From Ectocarpus siliculosus (Eukaryota > Sar > Phaeophyceae > Ectocarpales > Ectocarpaceae): a stretch of 64,000 nucleotides of DNA. A program made the translations under genes and the position numbers. Below the pieces are notes generated by a model. It saw only the letters and a program-made list of their open reading frames with translations, did no database searches and was not told the DNA's origin. The DNA is taken from positions 2,909,964 through 2,973,963 of the forward strand of contig FN649734.1 of assembly GCA_000310025.1 (NCBI GenBank), written 5' to 3'. The first letter of the stretch is position 1. Every line of letters starts with the position of its first letter. Below are positions 1-13,000 of the stretch, piece after piece.

Positions 1-44
1 AAGGTTTACTTTTGGGAGGCGGGGGGGCAGGGTGGGGGGGGTGT

Positions 45-425
45 ATTCATAGTCGTGCATGCCGTAGTCGGTAGACCATTGACCTGGCATCCCTACAAAG
101 CCGGGAGGGAGCACGCCGGGTTTTCACCGGACCAGGTTCTCACATCACCAAGCGGGAAGCGCCGTGAGGTATTCGGGGATTGGCATGGGGGGGGGGGGGG
201 GGGGTACTCATAGTCGTGCATGCCGTACTCGTTAGACCATTGACCTCGCATCCCAACAAAGCAGAGGCGGAGCACGCCGGGTTCTCACCGGACCAGGCTT
301 ATCACATCGCCAAGCGCGAAGCACCGTGAGGTATTCGGCGAGTTGCATGAAAGGGTGCGCTCGCTGCATCCTGGTAAGGGTGTTCGGCATCTTGTGCTTA
401 CTTCCTTGCGTACGGGTGACAGCAG
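45..425 (+). repeat. Dispersed repeat family A, two adjacent copies
   Basis: Two copies of the same sequence lie head to tail (about 48-182 and 205-425), each led by a G-run. Shared segments include TCATAGTCGTGCATGCCG, AGACCATTGACCT and CACGCCGGGTT. The second copy extends further, through the segment GTGTTCGGCATCTTGTGCTT. The same family recurs near 7.2, 21.0, 43.5 and 50.9 kb. These copies lie in the kinase intron. Confidence 0.85.
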
Positions 426-606
426 TGTGGGGGTGTGGGGGTGTGTCTTTGCCTTGTGAAATAAAACCCATCCTACTTGCCGTTGTGTAGGATACCTTGG
501 GAGGCGGGGGCACGCAGACATTCGTAGAAGGGGTTGGGTGGGGGGGCTACTCGTGTGTGTTGCTGCCTCGTGCCTTCGTTGCCAGGGGGTCCAGTGCATG
601 CACCCA

Positions 607-905
607 GAAAAGCATTTTGGTTGCTCTCGGCCCCCCTAAGCCTTCTGACGTCTTTCCTTGGTCGGCCGGTTAGTGGGGTGTCGATGCTGACAACAAAAAA
701 TAATAATACTCACACGTGCGTGTACGAGCACATACACAAACAAGAGAGAGGACACGAGCTGTGGTGCGTGTCTCTCTTGCCAAAGGGGTTGGAGCGAGTT
801 TTGGCTCCCCTTTGGGGGGGAGGGGTCGATTTTTCCCGCTTGGCACCGACGTCTCTCGTTGGTCGGCTGGTTAGCCTAGTCGACCTACCACAAGACACAA
901 GGACA
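607..905 (+). repeat. Dispersed repeat family B, two copies
   Basis: Copies at about 607-715 and 785-905 share the core GGTCGGCCGGTTAG / GGTCGGCTGGTTAG followed by a GTCGA motif and then a CA-rich end. They lie in the kinase intron within about 430 bp of its 5' splice site. They are oriented so that, read in the kinase direction, the TG-rich end comes first. Confidence 0.75.
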
Positions 906-1037
906 TGCATGCACACTTTACACAAGAGCGTGTTCGCGGTACTGCCGTCCTCTTGAAGTGCATGCGTATTGTTTCGTCATTCAGTGACCAGTCGGGTCTT
1001 GCCTTGAAAAGACAAACACGCCCACACACACTCTCAC

Positions 1038-1798
1038 CTTCTTCAGGGCAACAATGCTATTGGTCTGCTTGTCAACGGCTCGATAGACGGTGCCGTAGGC
1101 CCCCTCCCCTATCCGGTTCAGCCGCTCGTACGAGCTCACCTGTGCATCCCGAACCAAGAGCAGGAGGAGGAGGAGGAGGAGGAGGAGGAGGAGGAGGAGG
1201 AGGAGGAGGAGGAGGAGGAGGAGAGACGAGACGAGAGAAAGCTTAAGCACCGAACAGGCCTACACGAGGAAAGTATTAGATTCGAATGGGTGTATGTGCG
1301 TGTATGTGGGTGTACGATGAGGGTTTCATTGTGGACTTCTTGCCAGAGTTCACGATACACTTGCGAATGTTGGCACGGATGTCTGGTGCTTTCACCACTT
1401 CATCGCTTCTTTCTCCAAAGCCGTTTTTGCGAACCAAGGCGTGTGATGTGTCGCGTAACATAGCCTTTCTGCCTGCAAAAATGCTGTGATTGATCGCCTT
1501 CCCCTCTCGTTCTGCTGGGACGATATGCGATTCATATGTATGCATATCTATGTACAACAGCTCTATAATAGTATCCAAGTGGTACACTATCCACATACTC
1601 TGTAGTCGTGGCTGCCGCCAACGTACGAACATGACATGTTGTTCCCCAGCAGCAAAAGGCATCTCTCACCGGCCTGCACGCTCCGTACACCGTCATTGTG
1701 CCTGGAAACATATCCACGCTGGAAAAGTCCTCCGCGGCCGACGACATGGTTTGTGGTGTTGTGGCAATCCCCCCTTCAGGGCTAGCGAGCTGTCCCAC
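1038..1798 (-). CDS. Cyclin-dependent kinase, CDK10-like (5' exons only, partial)
   Basis: Two coding exons are visible: complement(1670..1798), 43 codons from ATG at 1798, and complement(1038..1139), 34 codons. Both join in phase 0 through GT/AG sites. The second exon encodes the start of a protein kinase domain: LNRIGEGAYGTVYRAVD is the glycine-rich ATP loop, and VALKK holds the catalytic lysine of strand beta-3. The preceding YGACRPV followed by SSYERLNRIGEG matches the layout of CDK10/CDK11-type kinases (short N-terminus, then a Cys-Arg segment directly before the kinase domain). CDK10 pairs with cyclin M in animals and acts in the nucleus; that role is inferred from the family. The cyclin-binding helix, HRD and DFG motifs are not in the window because the next intron runs past position 1. 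That intron is at least 1,037 bp and carries repeats of families A and B. The start Met is the first in-frame ATG; an upstream exon cannot be excluded. Confidence 0.75.
1162..1222. repeat. (AGG)n microsatellite
   Basis: About 20 near-perfect AGG units inside the intron between the two kinase exons. On the opposite strand this gives a run of Leu codons, which makes a misleading signal-peptide-like ORF joined to the kinase exon. Confidence 0.95.
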
Positions 1799-2935
1799 AG
1801 ATCCGTTGTCGAAAGCTCCCTTTCACGAAAACGACGATAGAGCTGTGTTCTGTGCAAGTCCCCGCTTTTGCCGTGTGCAAGATCAACAAGTCGTCGCCTC
1901 GTTAGCAGGGAGAGCACCGACAACAGCTGTAGAAGCAAAAGCAGATCGACTTCACACAAGCCTGGAGGACGACAGAAGGCGCCTATATCGGGCAGAGAAG
2001 AGGAGTGGGGGGCAGAGAGTAGAGAGAGGGAGGATAGCAGTGTTAGCAGAAGCGCGGGCTCGCATCGGGGGAGTTCAATAGGTTCTTGCGGGATGTATGA
2101 TAGACTACAGCACCGTATGTCTTCCCGTCTTCAGAACCAAATCTCGGAACCATATCTCAACGGACACTTTTACCAGCCGAGCAAGCTGCTGGGGGTACAG
2201 ACGGTGCACCCGCCTCGTTGTCGCCGGTGTCGTGCGCGTTCTGTGTCCATAAAACCATACTCGAGGTGGATGACCAGTGGCGCAATACCCTCTCCGGGGG
2301 CAGCACCGCTCCTTTCAGGACAGACGCCCGCCGACGCGTCAAGATATTCAAGGTTGGGAGGTGAGCTCTACTGAACCAAACGGGATGTATGAGATTACCA
2401 ACCTCTAGGAAAAAGATATCGACAGCGCCCATATGGCTGTACTGGCGTGCGAGCGCCGAGTAGGAGGTATGCAAAGTACATGGGCGCGCTCAGTGTGAGG
2501 TGTACTGTTCTGAGTGGAGGCGTCCATTGAGAACCCGCTTCCCCAGGCAAGCCAACGAGGAACGCACTAGGTCAAACACAGCTCTGGATACACAAAGGAA
2601 CATATCTTTCGTGAGTCCACATACAGCAGTATGCATATATGCATATGCATCTGCGTATGCATACCGCAACAGCACCGTAGCATGGCAAAAGTCTAACCGG
2701 ATGCCTCTACTGATGTTGCCGCGCGATTCAATGTATTCGGTGGGGTGCCTTTGTGCAGGAGGGCCCCACGGAGCTCAAATTGGTCCTTCGCCATCACTTT
2801 GGGACCAGATCCACTCAGCAGGTTCGGAGAGGGACAGGGACAGAGGGACAGGGACACCAACAACCAACGAGACGTGGAGAGAACGAGACCAGACGCTACG
2901 CGGACCCCATTCCTGTGGGTACTAATTTTTAAGAT
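1799..2935. promoter_or_regulatory. Divergent intergenic region, putative shared promoter
   Basis: This 1.1 kb lies between the start codons of the kinase gene (leftward) and the EGF-like gene (rightward), so it must hold both promoters or 5' UTRs. I see no clear TATA box or other core element. The stretch near 2620-2665 is rich in TATGCATA-type palindromes. No convincing gene is present. Confidence 0.45.
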
Positions 2936-5900
2936 ATGATACCTGCGGCGCAATACCCTCCCAAAGGAAAGTGCTGCCAGGTGTACCCAAAACGCACCAT
3001 GAGCGATGTGATCAACAACAACAGCGGACCCAACAGCAGCGGGAGCAGCACGGACAGAGTTCGACGTGCGCTCCGCCCACCCGATTCGTGGCGGTACCAC
3101 CCGCGCCCCCGCTATCTATCCAGGCGCATGAAATCTGTAGACGATGCCCGGTCGGCTGCAGCCACGGCGGCAGCTCTTTCGGCATCAGCACCGGGCGAAC
3201 TGCGCCGCGCTGATGCTGCCGCCTGCCATGGTGCGGACGATGTTGCGGCGGCTGCTGCGGCCGCCGCGGCCGCATCCTTTGTGCCTCCATCCTGGCTGAG
3301 CTCGAACAACAGCACGGATCTACTGATGCTGGCGGCGGGCGTGAGTAGTGACAACGGCAGTAGCAGTGGCTCCGGGCATGATTGCTGCACAGCGACAAGA
3401 TCGCGGTCGATGTCCGACCCCTACTCGGTGTCTTGGTCGCTGCCGTCGGCGAAGGACGGATCGACAGAAATGCAGCAGCAGCGGCAGCAACAGCCGCAAC
3501 AGCAGTGCCAGCAGCGCCAGGAGCATCGGCACCTGCAGCACAAGCTTCCGCGTGGCTATCGCAAAGCAACCAGCCTCCCTGCTGCTGTTGCAGATGGTCA
3601 CGGCGCTTGTTCCCTTGGAGATGATGTTGAGCAGGGTAGTGAGGCTTGCAGCCGCAACGGTCGGAGCAGCAGCCGGTGTAGGCTGTTGGAGCCCGATCTC
3701 GACGGTGTCGCACCCGAGGAGAAGAGACGGGTGCGCCTGATACCTCGCCTTCCTTTCTTCAGCTCCCGGCAGAAGAGGATACGGCGAACGGAGGAGACAT
3801 CTCCCATCTGTGACTTCCAAAACACCTTCGCACCCCTGCCCCCGCCCTCGCCGTCGTCGCAATCAACCTCGCCACGGCCGGTGGACTTGACCCCACCAAC
3901 AACGGCGAGAGCTAGCGTCCGAGGCACGATTCGATCTTCCTTTCGACGGAAGGCCAATCCCAAGCGGATGGCGGTAGGGGGAAAGGCTTTCTTTTTTGCT
4001 ACATCCATCGCGTGCTGCACTATGTTTGGGCCCGCGCAAGGTGAGCGCGGTGCTGTATCCCCGCTGTATGACACAACAAAGTAGCAGGATTACAAAATTT
4101 CAATTTCAAATTTCAAATTTCAAATTTCAAATTTTGGGTGTAGCTCTCTAGGTCAACATGTATGTATCCTCTGCATAAGGCTGTCGTTCATGGTGCGGTG
4201 ACCTCCCGAATCTCACGAGGCACATAGTAAAAAACCGCCTTTTCTAAGCGATATCGGTAAAATATTAAAACCACTTTTGTCTAAGGGAGATTTCCAAGCC
4301 GCACTATTCCACACCTTCTCGCCCCGACCCATTTCCCCCGACCGAATCTCGCGTCAGCGCTCTACGACACGAAGCTGTCGTTTGACCCCCCGGAGGTTGG
4401 ATACCCCACGGAAGTCACGTTCACCTTCACTCCCACCTACAGCATCACGGAAGGGTGAGGAAGCTAGCTTAGAGCGGTACCTAGGCCAGCAAGTAGCACA
4501 GATGGATTGATGAAACAGGCTGGTGTTCATTCACACATCAACAAAGTGACGGCACGCTCCTTATACTGGGGCGGGGGAAGGGGGTGCCAGAGCGAGCCCT
4601 GCGTCTCGAAACATGAAAGCGAAAGACACCGGAGTAACTGGACCGTGGGGGTCTGATGTGGCGTGTATTATATACCAACCTAAGCTCCCGCAACAGTCCA
4701 AGCGAACAGCCCGTCGTTGTGTGTGTTCTTCTGTGGTCCCGGCCACCAGGTGGTAGTACGGTGCCTTTGTTCGGCACTTCCGTACCAGGGTAAGGAACGT
4801 CGTATGATTGCCGATCCCCTCGCGCGGAGAACATTTGTCGGAACAGATTTTTGGTGCACGAAAACCTCGAGCCAGCTCGACTGTGCACCCGAGCGAGATG
4901 GAGCAACCCCCGTGCTTTTCCAATCGTGCTCGCAGAAACTTGCTGCAGCCGTGCCCAAGCCCTAGCCTTGATTGAGACCACCACCGGCCACGCACCTCAG
5001 CTTGAGGAAAAACCTCTGACCCTGTCTCTTATGAGTCCTGTTCCGAACTTGGCGTATTCTCCACACCATGTGTTTTTGCACTTCCTTCCCATTCTCTCCC
5101 CGTATCCGTTCCATGCTTGACCCTTGCGGAGCCATCCGTGTGCTCCCATTAAGGGGCAATACCCACTGTAAACACTGCCATTGGAGAAAGGGCGGCGCGA
5201 GAAAGTGCGACCAAATATCCTGCGCACGCCCGCGCAACTGCTGTTGCCGTGCCCGGCGAAGCTGACTTTGGGCGTGCGTTAGTCTTTCTCGCGACGAGGA
5301 ATGGTGAAAGAAAATAATCACTGCCCCCCAAAATACAAAATTATGCGGCACACCTCCGAAGTTACCCCCGTACCACTAAACAACTAATTCCCGTGTAATA
5401 CAGACCCATAACTACAAAAACAACGACAAACACACCCACCCTCAGTCAGGCTTTTCTTTCGATTCACAATGTCCAAAACCAGGAAGTTCATTCGGCTGAT
5501 CCTGGCGGGTTTCACGAGAGGCGAGCGAAATGGCACGGCCGGGGAGGACTTCGGGTTCGCTAACGAGGAAGACGAGGGGAACTTCGGCTTCGGCTGGCCC
5601 TCCGACACGTGAGACATACCCCCCCTGACACTGCTGCTGCTGCTGCCGGCACCGCTGGAATATATTAACAGATATAGTCTAGCATACCAAAATAGATGAG
5701 ACGAGCACACATACATACGGGGACGTAGGAGGGTGGGGTCGCGCAGAAAAATTGATGGATACTGAATCCTGCAGCATATGTCGTAGGTACATCAATAACA
5801 CTCTCGTCCTATTCCAGCAGCATTCTTGTCCTTCTACACCCTAGTTCTTGTACTTGTGCTTGGGCGTGCTGGAAGGAGGGAAAGCCTGACACGGGAAGGA

Positions 5901-6944
5901 GATTGAGGTCGTACGTTCACGCCCCGCCGCCATCATCGCCTGTGTAACCATAGCCGTAACTGTGGTAGAGTTGATGTTTTCTTCAAGGCTCTATTTTCAA
6001 CGTACGCTACCAGCGCCCCTCCAAAAGTGTGCTGATGTTGACAACCACGATTGAAAACCGATGCTGTGCGCGCTGAACACGCGGGGAGGTCGTCCGCAAC
6101 ATAGGAATGGTTGGGTGTGCTATTGTTTTTGTTTTCGGAAGTAGTTCGTCATTTTCAGGTTTGAAGACGCATTAGAATCGTGTGTCATGTTGTTTCGGAT
6201 TTTGGTTGCGGTTGGGTGTGGTTTGTTTCCTTGTGTGTTCTTGTTGTTGTCTTGGGGGAGTACTTATTTTTTTTCAGCTTTGGGAACACAATAAATGTAC
6301 ACTCCGTCCCTCGCAGGTTTCGGGGTTGGTGGAGCGAGGGCACGCCGGAAGAGGAGTACGAGGACAGTGTCTTCAGCCTCTACACGACCAAGACTCTCGA
6401 CGCCGACATCAGCTACACGGCCATCATCGACCGTATGTCCGGCCTCAAGTCTAGCTGCGGCCACCCGGTGAGTATTGTTGGTTGCCGCAGAACCCTTCAG
6501 GACCAGGGCGAGGGTTAGGGATAAGGATACCACCGAGCGAAACGGGCAGTCGTATACTTTGAAGTAAAGGCCGCAGTTCCTATCGATGCCGGTTCAAAAG
6601 CAACATTTTCATCTCTACAACACGAGTCGTTCGCCGCCCACTCCAGTAGGCCGGAGTCTATTAGCAGCCACCACCCCTCGCCGCACAAGTTGTTCGGGCG
6701 GGTGACGGGGGTACTCAGGATAGGGTTTCGTGAGTAGCCTTGCCATTTCCCCGGGTCTTGACATCCTCCAAGTAAACAGCGCCTGCCATGGGTCGCACGG
6801 CCGGGTTGGTTTGTCGTGCTTGCTCTCGCTGTTAACTCGAGGAGTGTTCAGCGGCCCCTTTCGTTCAGCGGCCCCTTTTCCGCAAGCGTACCCCCGAAGG
6901 TCCCCCTTGAAACGTGCACGCTCCCACACAATGCTTCAGCTCTA

Positions 6945-7031
<87 letters not shown>

Positions 7032-10000
7032 CCGTTATGACCAAGATTCCAGCCCATTCTGCAGCTTTGATGGTTTGCTGCCCCAGCTGTGGTGGTGGTT
7101 GTCGCTAGCGCCTTTGTCGCCGTTGGCTATCGTTGTGGTCGACTTGCCGCCGTTCCCGTACCGTCCCGGCTTTGTAGGGTTGCGAAGTCACTGGTCCAAC
7201 GACTGCGGCATGCATGGCTGTGAGTACACCCCCCCCCCATAACTGACCCGCACTCGGCCGGTTCCGCGACAAAAACAACAGGCAGACCACTCGGCTTTCT
7301 ACGCCTGGGTCGACGACACGACGACGTTCTACAAGATGTTCGGGCAGGTTGACTGGACTATCGAGGAGACCGAAGCGATCCCCATGAGCTGCTACGTGGC
7401 CCCGGCCACCCTCACGTGAGTCCGAACACCTGTTCGCCGCCGCCTGTGGGGCGCTCTCGCGTAAGCGGGAGAGATCGAGCACTGTGAACCACGAGGGTTT
7501 TGGCCAACTGATGGTTTTGATGGGGATCACTCCATCCTACCTACCTCCCTTCCGAAACGAGTTAGGGCTTCGGTTGGTGATAGCTATAGTCTGGTACCGA
7601 CGACTCACCCCCCACCTTCCCAAACCAAAGGGTGTTGCCGACGACTATTTCCATATTCTCACCAACGACCGCCTCTGCTGTTCGTTGTTGCCATGTGGTG
7701 GTGGTGGTGGTGGTGGTGGTGGTGGTGTTATCGAACGTCAGCCTTAGGCCTTCTACTTTTCGATGCTCGGTCGCAGAAATAGGACCGTTCGAGTGTGCTT
7801 CTCGCGAGCGAGTTAGATAGCTGACCCCCTCAGAGAAGGGGCCCAACAATACCACTCTCTTCCCCCGCAACCACAAACCAAGCCGGAGTATAGCACATCT
7901 CTCACAAGGTATCCCACATAGCCCACGCTTGGAGCAACAACCCGTACCACGGTAGGATCAGCATCAGATCTTCCTATGCTGTTTGTGTGTCGCGCTTTTT
8001 TGCGGTATCCTCAGGTTCGACCCGCCGCTCCCCCAGACGATGACCCACATCACCGTGGGCTTCCAGCCAGCCAGAGACCTCGTAGAGGGGGACAACGTCA
8101 CCGTGAACCTCAAGGTGCGGAATCCCGTACCGGCATTCCATTCCGCGAACCAGCGACAGCGCTAGTTGAAAGAGCGTGTGCTCCCCTTGCAGTGAATCCA
8201 CGGCCTGCTAGGGCAGAAAAGAAAGCAGGCGTGTAGAAAACAACAAAAAACAGCAGGCGAATGTCGGGGGGAAGAAAGCAACCATGATTGACTCGTCCAC
8301 ATCCACGTCTTTTGCCCGTTGATCCCAAGTGACCGTTCCCGTGGGTGAAAACCAAAGCAACTCACGAGATAACACCATCCGGTTGACACGCGAAGTTGTG
8401 CGTTGTACTGGTGGGCTGGACTGCGCGCCGAGAAGAGAGGTTTGCTAGAGGTTACGCACAGCGTGCTTGAAGCGAAATATTTCAACAGAGATCCCGCGCG
8501 CGGTGTTGGTTGTTCGTATATACACATCTTCCATTTTATCCGTAGCAACTTGTACAGGTAGGGACAAGAATGGCGTTCGGGCCGCACATGTGTAATGGCC
8601 AGAGGGATGCCTTAGGGGAAAGCGAACAGACGGACGACACACTAAAAACTGTAGGGATGTCAGCGCACCAATGAGAGAGGAAACGCACATGGTTCTCCTA
8701 GGCAAGTACGGTGAAAAGCCGTCGTGAGACCTCTCTCGCAATGATCGTTTGGCAGAGAAAAACGAAAAAGTTAGTCTAATCGGGGTCGGGTCGCAAAAAA
8801 TATCGTCTTGGGGGCAGGGGTTCACTTCGGGGGAGGGGAACGGGACCGAGGGGAGAGACTTCCTGCACGGAGACCTGCTGCTTGCCGGCGAATCATCCAA
8901 CGGAAGCACCTGGCTCGCGTCCTGGGAAGAGGGCACCTACGTGGAGGGTGAGGTAAGAGAGAAGCCCGTCGCTAGGTCATTCTGAGGATCGCCCCAAACA
9001 CAGATGAGGCCGTGGCCGAGGCCGTCTTTATTGAGAAGAGAAATGGGGGAATAACTAACGGCTTCGTTGAGAATATCTTGACAAGAATCGAACGTTCTTG
9101 GGACTACAGCAGTACCTTCTTTCGGGGTGGTTTCGAAAGCCGGCTCCCGGCATAGTCATTTTGAAACTTCATACCGTACTAAACCGTGGCCACTGCCAAC
9201 CTTCCAAAAGCCCAAGCTAGAAATAGAAAACGGTCTACCACGCGGCCCGACGAGGAGACAGTAGTACCTCCCGCAAACCACCCCCCGTTTCAAAACACTG
9301 AATAACTCATCTAGAACATCACTACTGCAGTTTCCGCCCGCGCCTAAGACGTTGGCAGTTACATGTTTGTATGAATTTGAGAGTCTAGACAAACTAAGTT
9401 TAAGGACTCGAGCACCACTTGTGAGTTACGGTTAAGAACATGCACTGACACGTATGTCGCGGCCGTTCGTAGCAGAGACGTACGTAGGAACGAACAGAAC
9501 CCCTGCCTCGACCAAAAGCGTAAGTGCGGGCGCTAGCAGTGCTGCCGATATACCGGCAGCGCCTTCGAGAGAACAGACCGCCATCGAGAGCACACTCGGG
9601 TCTACTCCACGCCCTGAGGAAGGGACATAGCGCGCTCCGAAGCCATGCACGCCCACCTGTTTCACGGCGGCAGCGGCCGTTTCAAACGAAGATTCGTATG
9701 ACAGATAGGTTTCCTCCTCGGATACTATTGTTTTTCGAGAGAGAGAAAGGGGAGACTGAGAGGGTAGAGTCGACATCATGCTTCATCGGACATTCGACTC
9801 TTCCCGATCTCTTATCCAAAATCTGGATTCGTTTCACATCCGAGACTACCACTTAAAACCACTGCCGCTGCTGTCCCCCCACGCCCGACGCCTGCCTTCG
9901 TACGACCAACCCGTTGGCGGGGGAAAACACTGGAAAGCAGCGGGGGTACGAAGACTCGATGCTTCGGCTTCAGGCCCTAGCGCCAATCCCGGCGGGGGAG

Positions 10001-13000
10001 CTGCACGAGGTCACGGTCTACAGGAGCAACGGGATAAGGGCACAGGTAAGGTTTGCACGGCAGACGTGAATGCGTGTCCCCGCTGCCACGGCGGCAGACA
10101 GGAGACTAACAGTATGGAGACTATCGCGCGTTAGTAACCTGGAACCTCCGGGCGTGTTGGTTGCTGTTCCGATGATCGAAGTCTGGTTGTCGAAACGAAA
10201 TGAATCTGTTGACTGTCTGTAAACAAATGCGAGCGAAAAAATGTCTTTCGCCGGCTCTCCCTAGTTGCCCCTTCAGGAACCCTTTCCAATGGTACAATCA
10301 GGTGTGACTGTTCCAGTGCGGTGCGCTAAAGTATTCCGATGTTTTTTTATGTCATACCTCCCCTTCTCCCCCTGTACCCTGCCTGCCTCTCAAGCAGGCG
10401 CTTCATCCGTACCTCCATCGAACACATTCATACAGGCAGGCTTGAGGCCAAAGTCCCCACCAAAGGTCCATATATTTGGACTCGTATGAAAATATTAATA
10501 TTGTCCGTTGCCTGTCGATGACCTTTAATTGTCTCCAAATGGCCGTCTCGCTCGGCCACTCCTCGTGCCACCCCTTCTTTCATCGTCCAGCGAATATTTT
10601 GGTGGCGCAATAAGCGCACTGTCCATTGGTCGATACATCAACGTCAACGTTTCTCTTTGACGGCTTCAGCTCGCACAAACCAACACGGCGCGCTCGCTGC
10701 TCCTGTTTCAACGGATATTCGCTCCTCCTCCTTCGTCAACGGATCCCTTTTTCGTTCCTGGCTTGACCTACCTGTTTTAACAGTGCGGGATGGGTGAGAA
10801 CGAAACCACCTCGACCATCTCGGTGGTGTCGTCGTCCGACCCTCCTTGGAACTCTACCGGGGAGTTCACATTTTCGCAGGCGGTCGGGCCCGGCTGCCGA
10901 GAGCTCAACTACTGCTCCGGACAAGGTGTTTTAGTTGTTGTCAATGACCAGTAAACATATCTCATTCGCGATGACCTGTGATAGAGTAGAGTGAACATTT
11001 ATGTCGATGCTTCAAGGCGTACTCAGGCGCTGGTTGTAGTGCTACTTCCCTCGGTAGTGAATCTCATCCTTCGAAAGCAACGTGTGAAAGCCACGCGGGC
11101 TTACGGGCTTAATCCAAGGGCGAGTTTGCTCCGAGGGCATGTGTCATAGGTCTGTTGTGTAGGTAGTGTGGGAAGGAGCATCTCGTGGGAAAGCCACCGA
11201 CAAGAGATGCAGAAAGGTGTCACGTACGTATCAGAGAGAGAGAGTACTTGGGTTAGTCGACTAGAGCCGCGTGTGGCTCTTTCCGCCATTCATGGCCCGC
11301 GTGGCCTTCGATTTCTCCCCAACTGCCGGGGTCCCGCCCGTCACGGCTACACGCACGCCTAATTGGTGTCTATTTACGCCACAATTATTCTCGTACTGTA
11401 CTGCGTGTGCTGCGTGTCTAACCGTTTTTCTTCGATCTTCGGCGCCGCGTTCTACCCTTGCGCCCCCCACCCGCCACCTGTTCGTTCGTTTTCACAGGAG
11501 AGTGTGACTACTGCCGCCAAAGGTGCGACTGCCCCGAGGGGTTTGGATCCCCGTCGGAGTTGCTGCACGCGCCGGACGTCGCTCGAGACTGCTCGGAGAT
11601 GACCTGTCCCTCCGGGGTGTCGTGGGGTCCAGTGCTTGCCGGGTGAGACGCTTCGCCAAAATACGGCAGTTGCCGCGCCGTTCACCTTTCCTCCAGAGCC
11701 AAGGTTGTTTGTGATGAGTTGTTCACTCATGGACTTCTGAAGGCGGCGATGGCAAGCATCGGGCAAACACGTCCAGCCGTATTATTACATGATAAAGGAC
11801 TCTTTGACTCTCCCGCAGACTCCGGTTCCGACCCTCTTGTCTCACTCCCGTTCTGCCGACGCTCGACGGCGGTGGCGGCGAGCAGGTCACCCCGGCCTGA
11901 CCCAGAGACTTCCCACGCGATGGCGGAGTGTTCGAACATGGGGACCTGCATCCGCAGCTTCGGGATATGCCTGTGCGAAACGGGCTACGCGGGGCGGGCC
12001 TGCGAGAGGCAAGCCAACATTCATGTCGACATGCAGCCAAGTGTTCCTCGACCAAAGTACATGTTGACCAGACCCCGAAAAGGAAGCTCAACCACGATTT
12101 GTCGGACGTAGGCACAGCTAGCTACTGTACCACGACGTAGACCCCGCTCGAGCGGCGCCGCGGTTATAGTCAAACGACGCTGTACATTCGGTTGATGTGT
12201 TCTACATACATCCTCAAGGCGGGCGAGGCTGGCGAGAGCCTTGTCGCCCAATGGGACGACATTGGTAGGGTGTTTGCTTCTCCAAAATTGGCACACTGCA
12301 GTTGCGAACAGAACCTCCAACGACTGCGCGTTCTTACACGCCTGTTTTCCTATGATCAAACGAAGCTTGTGTCGACCTGGGGTTGCGTTCGCCACCGCGA
12401 TCTGTCTGTGTGTTTGAACCGATTCCACGTTTTCCTCCAGGTAATTCATTCCGCGCGGCACACACAGAACGTAGAGACTGCTTCACCCCGCCCGCCCTGT
12501 CCTGTCGAGGACTGGTGGTCAATGGTCTCACCGCTAAGGCATGCAAGTAAAACGTGAGTACGCCCCCCCCCTCCCCCACCGCCCTCCCCGCTGACAACCC
12601 GCTAAACATCAGGTACGCCTGTCCCGAGGACTGTTCGGGGAACGGCGCGTGCCGCAACATGCGCGAGATGGGGATGATGCGCACGGCGGAGCCCCTGGTA
12701 AACTCCTCCACCGAAGCTTCTTCTTCGAGTCGGGGGGACTCCGCGGATGGGTTCGAAGTGGTATACGGGTGGGACTCGCCAGAGGGGACGGCGACGTGGG
12801 AGTCCCGGTCTGTGTTTGGGTGCGTCTGCGACTCTTCCTGGGAGGTGAGATTGACAACATTGCGGCTGGAGATCTCGTGGGTTTTATGCTGCAGTAGAAA
12901 GCGGTGGTGATCCGGCGGGTCGTTCGCTGTGTGGTAGGTGGCCGTTGATTGACGCCGGAGCGAGATCGCTTTCCTCGAAGGAGCAGTAGGCAGCTACATG

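Noticed and set aside
981-1250. Poly-Leu leader fused to the kinase exon, looking like a signal peptide
   Set aside because: The Leu run is the (AGG)n intron repeat. The CAG acceptor at 1140-1141 and a matching upstream exon explain the kinase N-terminus better.
6956-7040. Ser/Leu-rich ORFs in several frames
   Set aside because: They are translations of the CT microsatellite.
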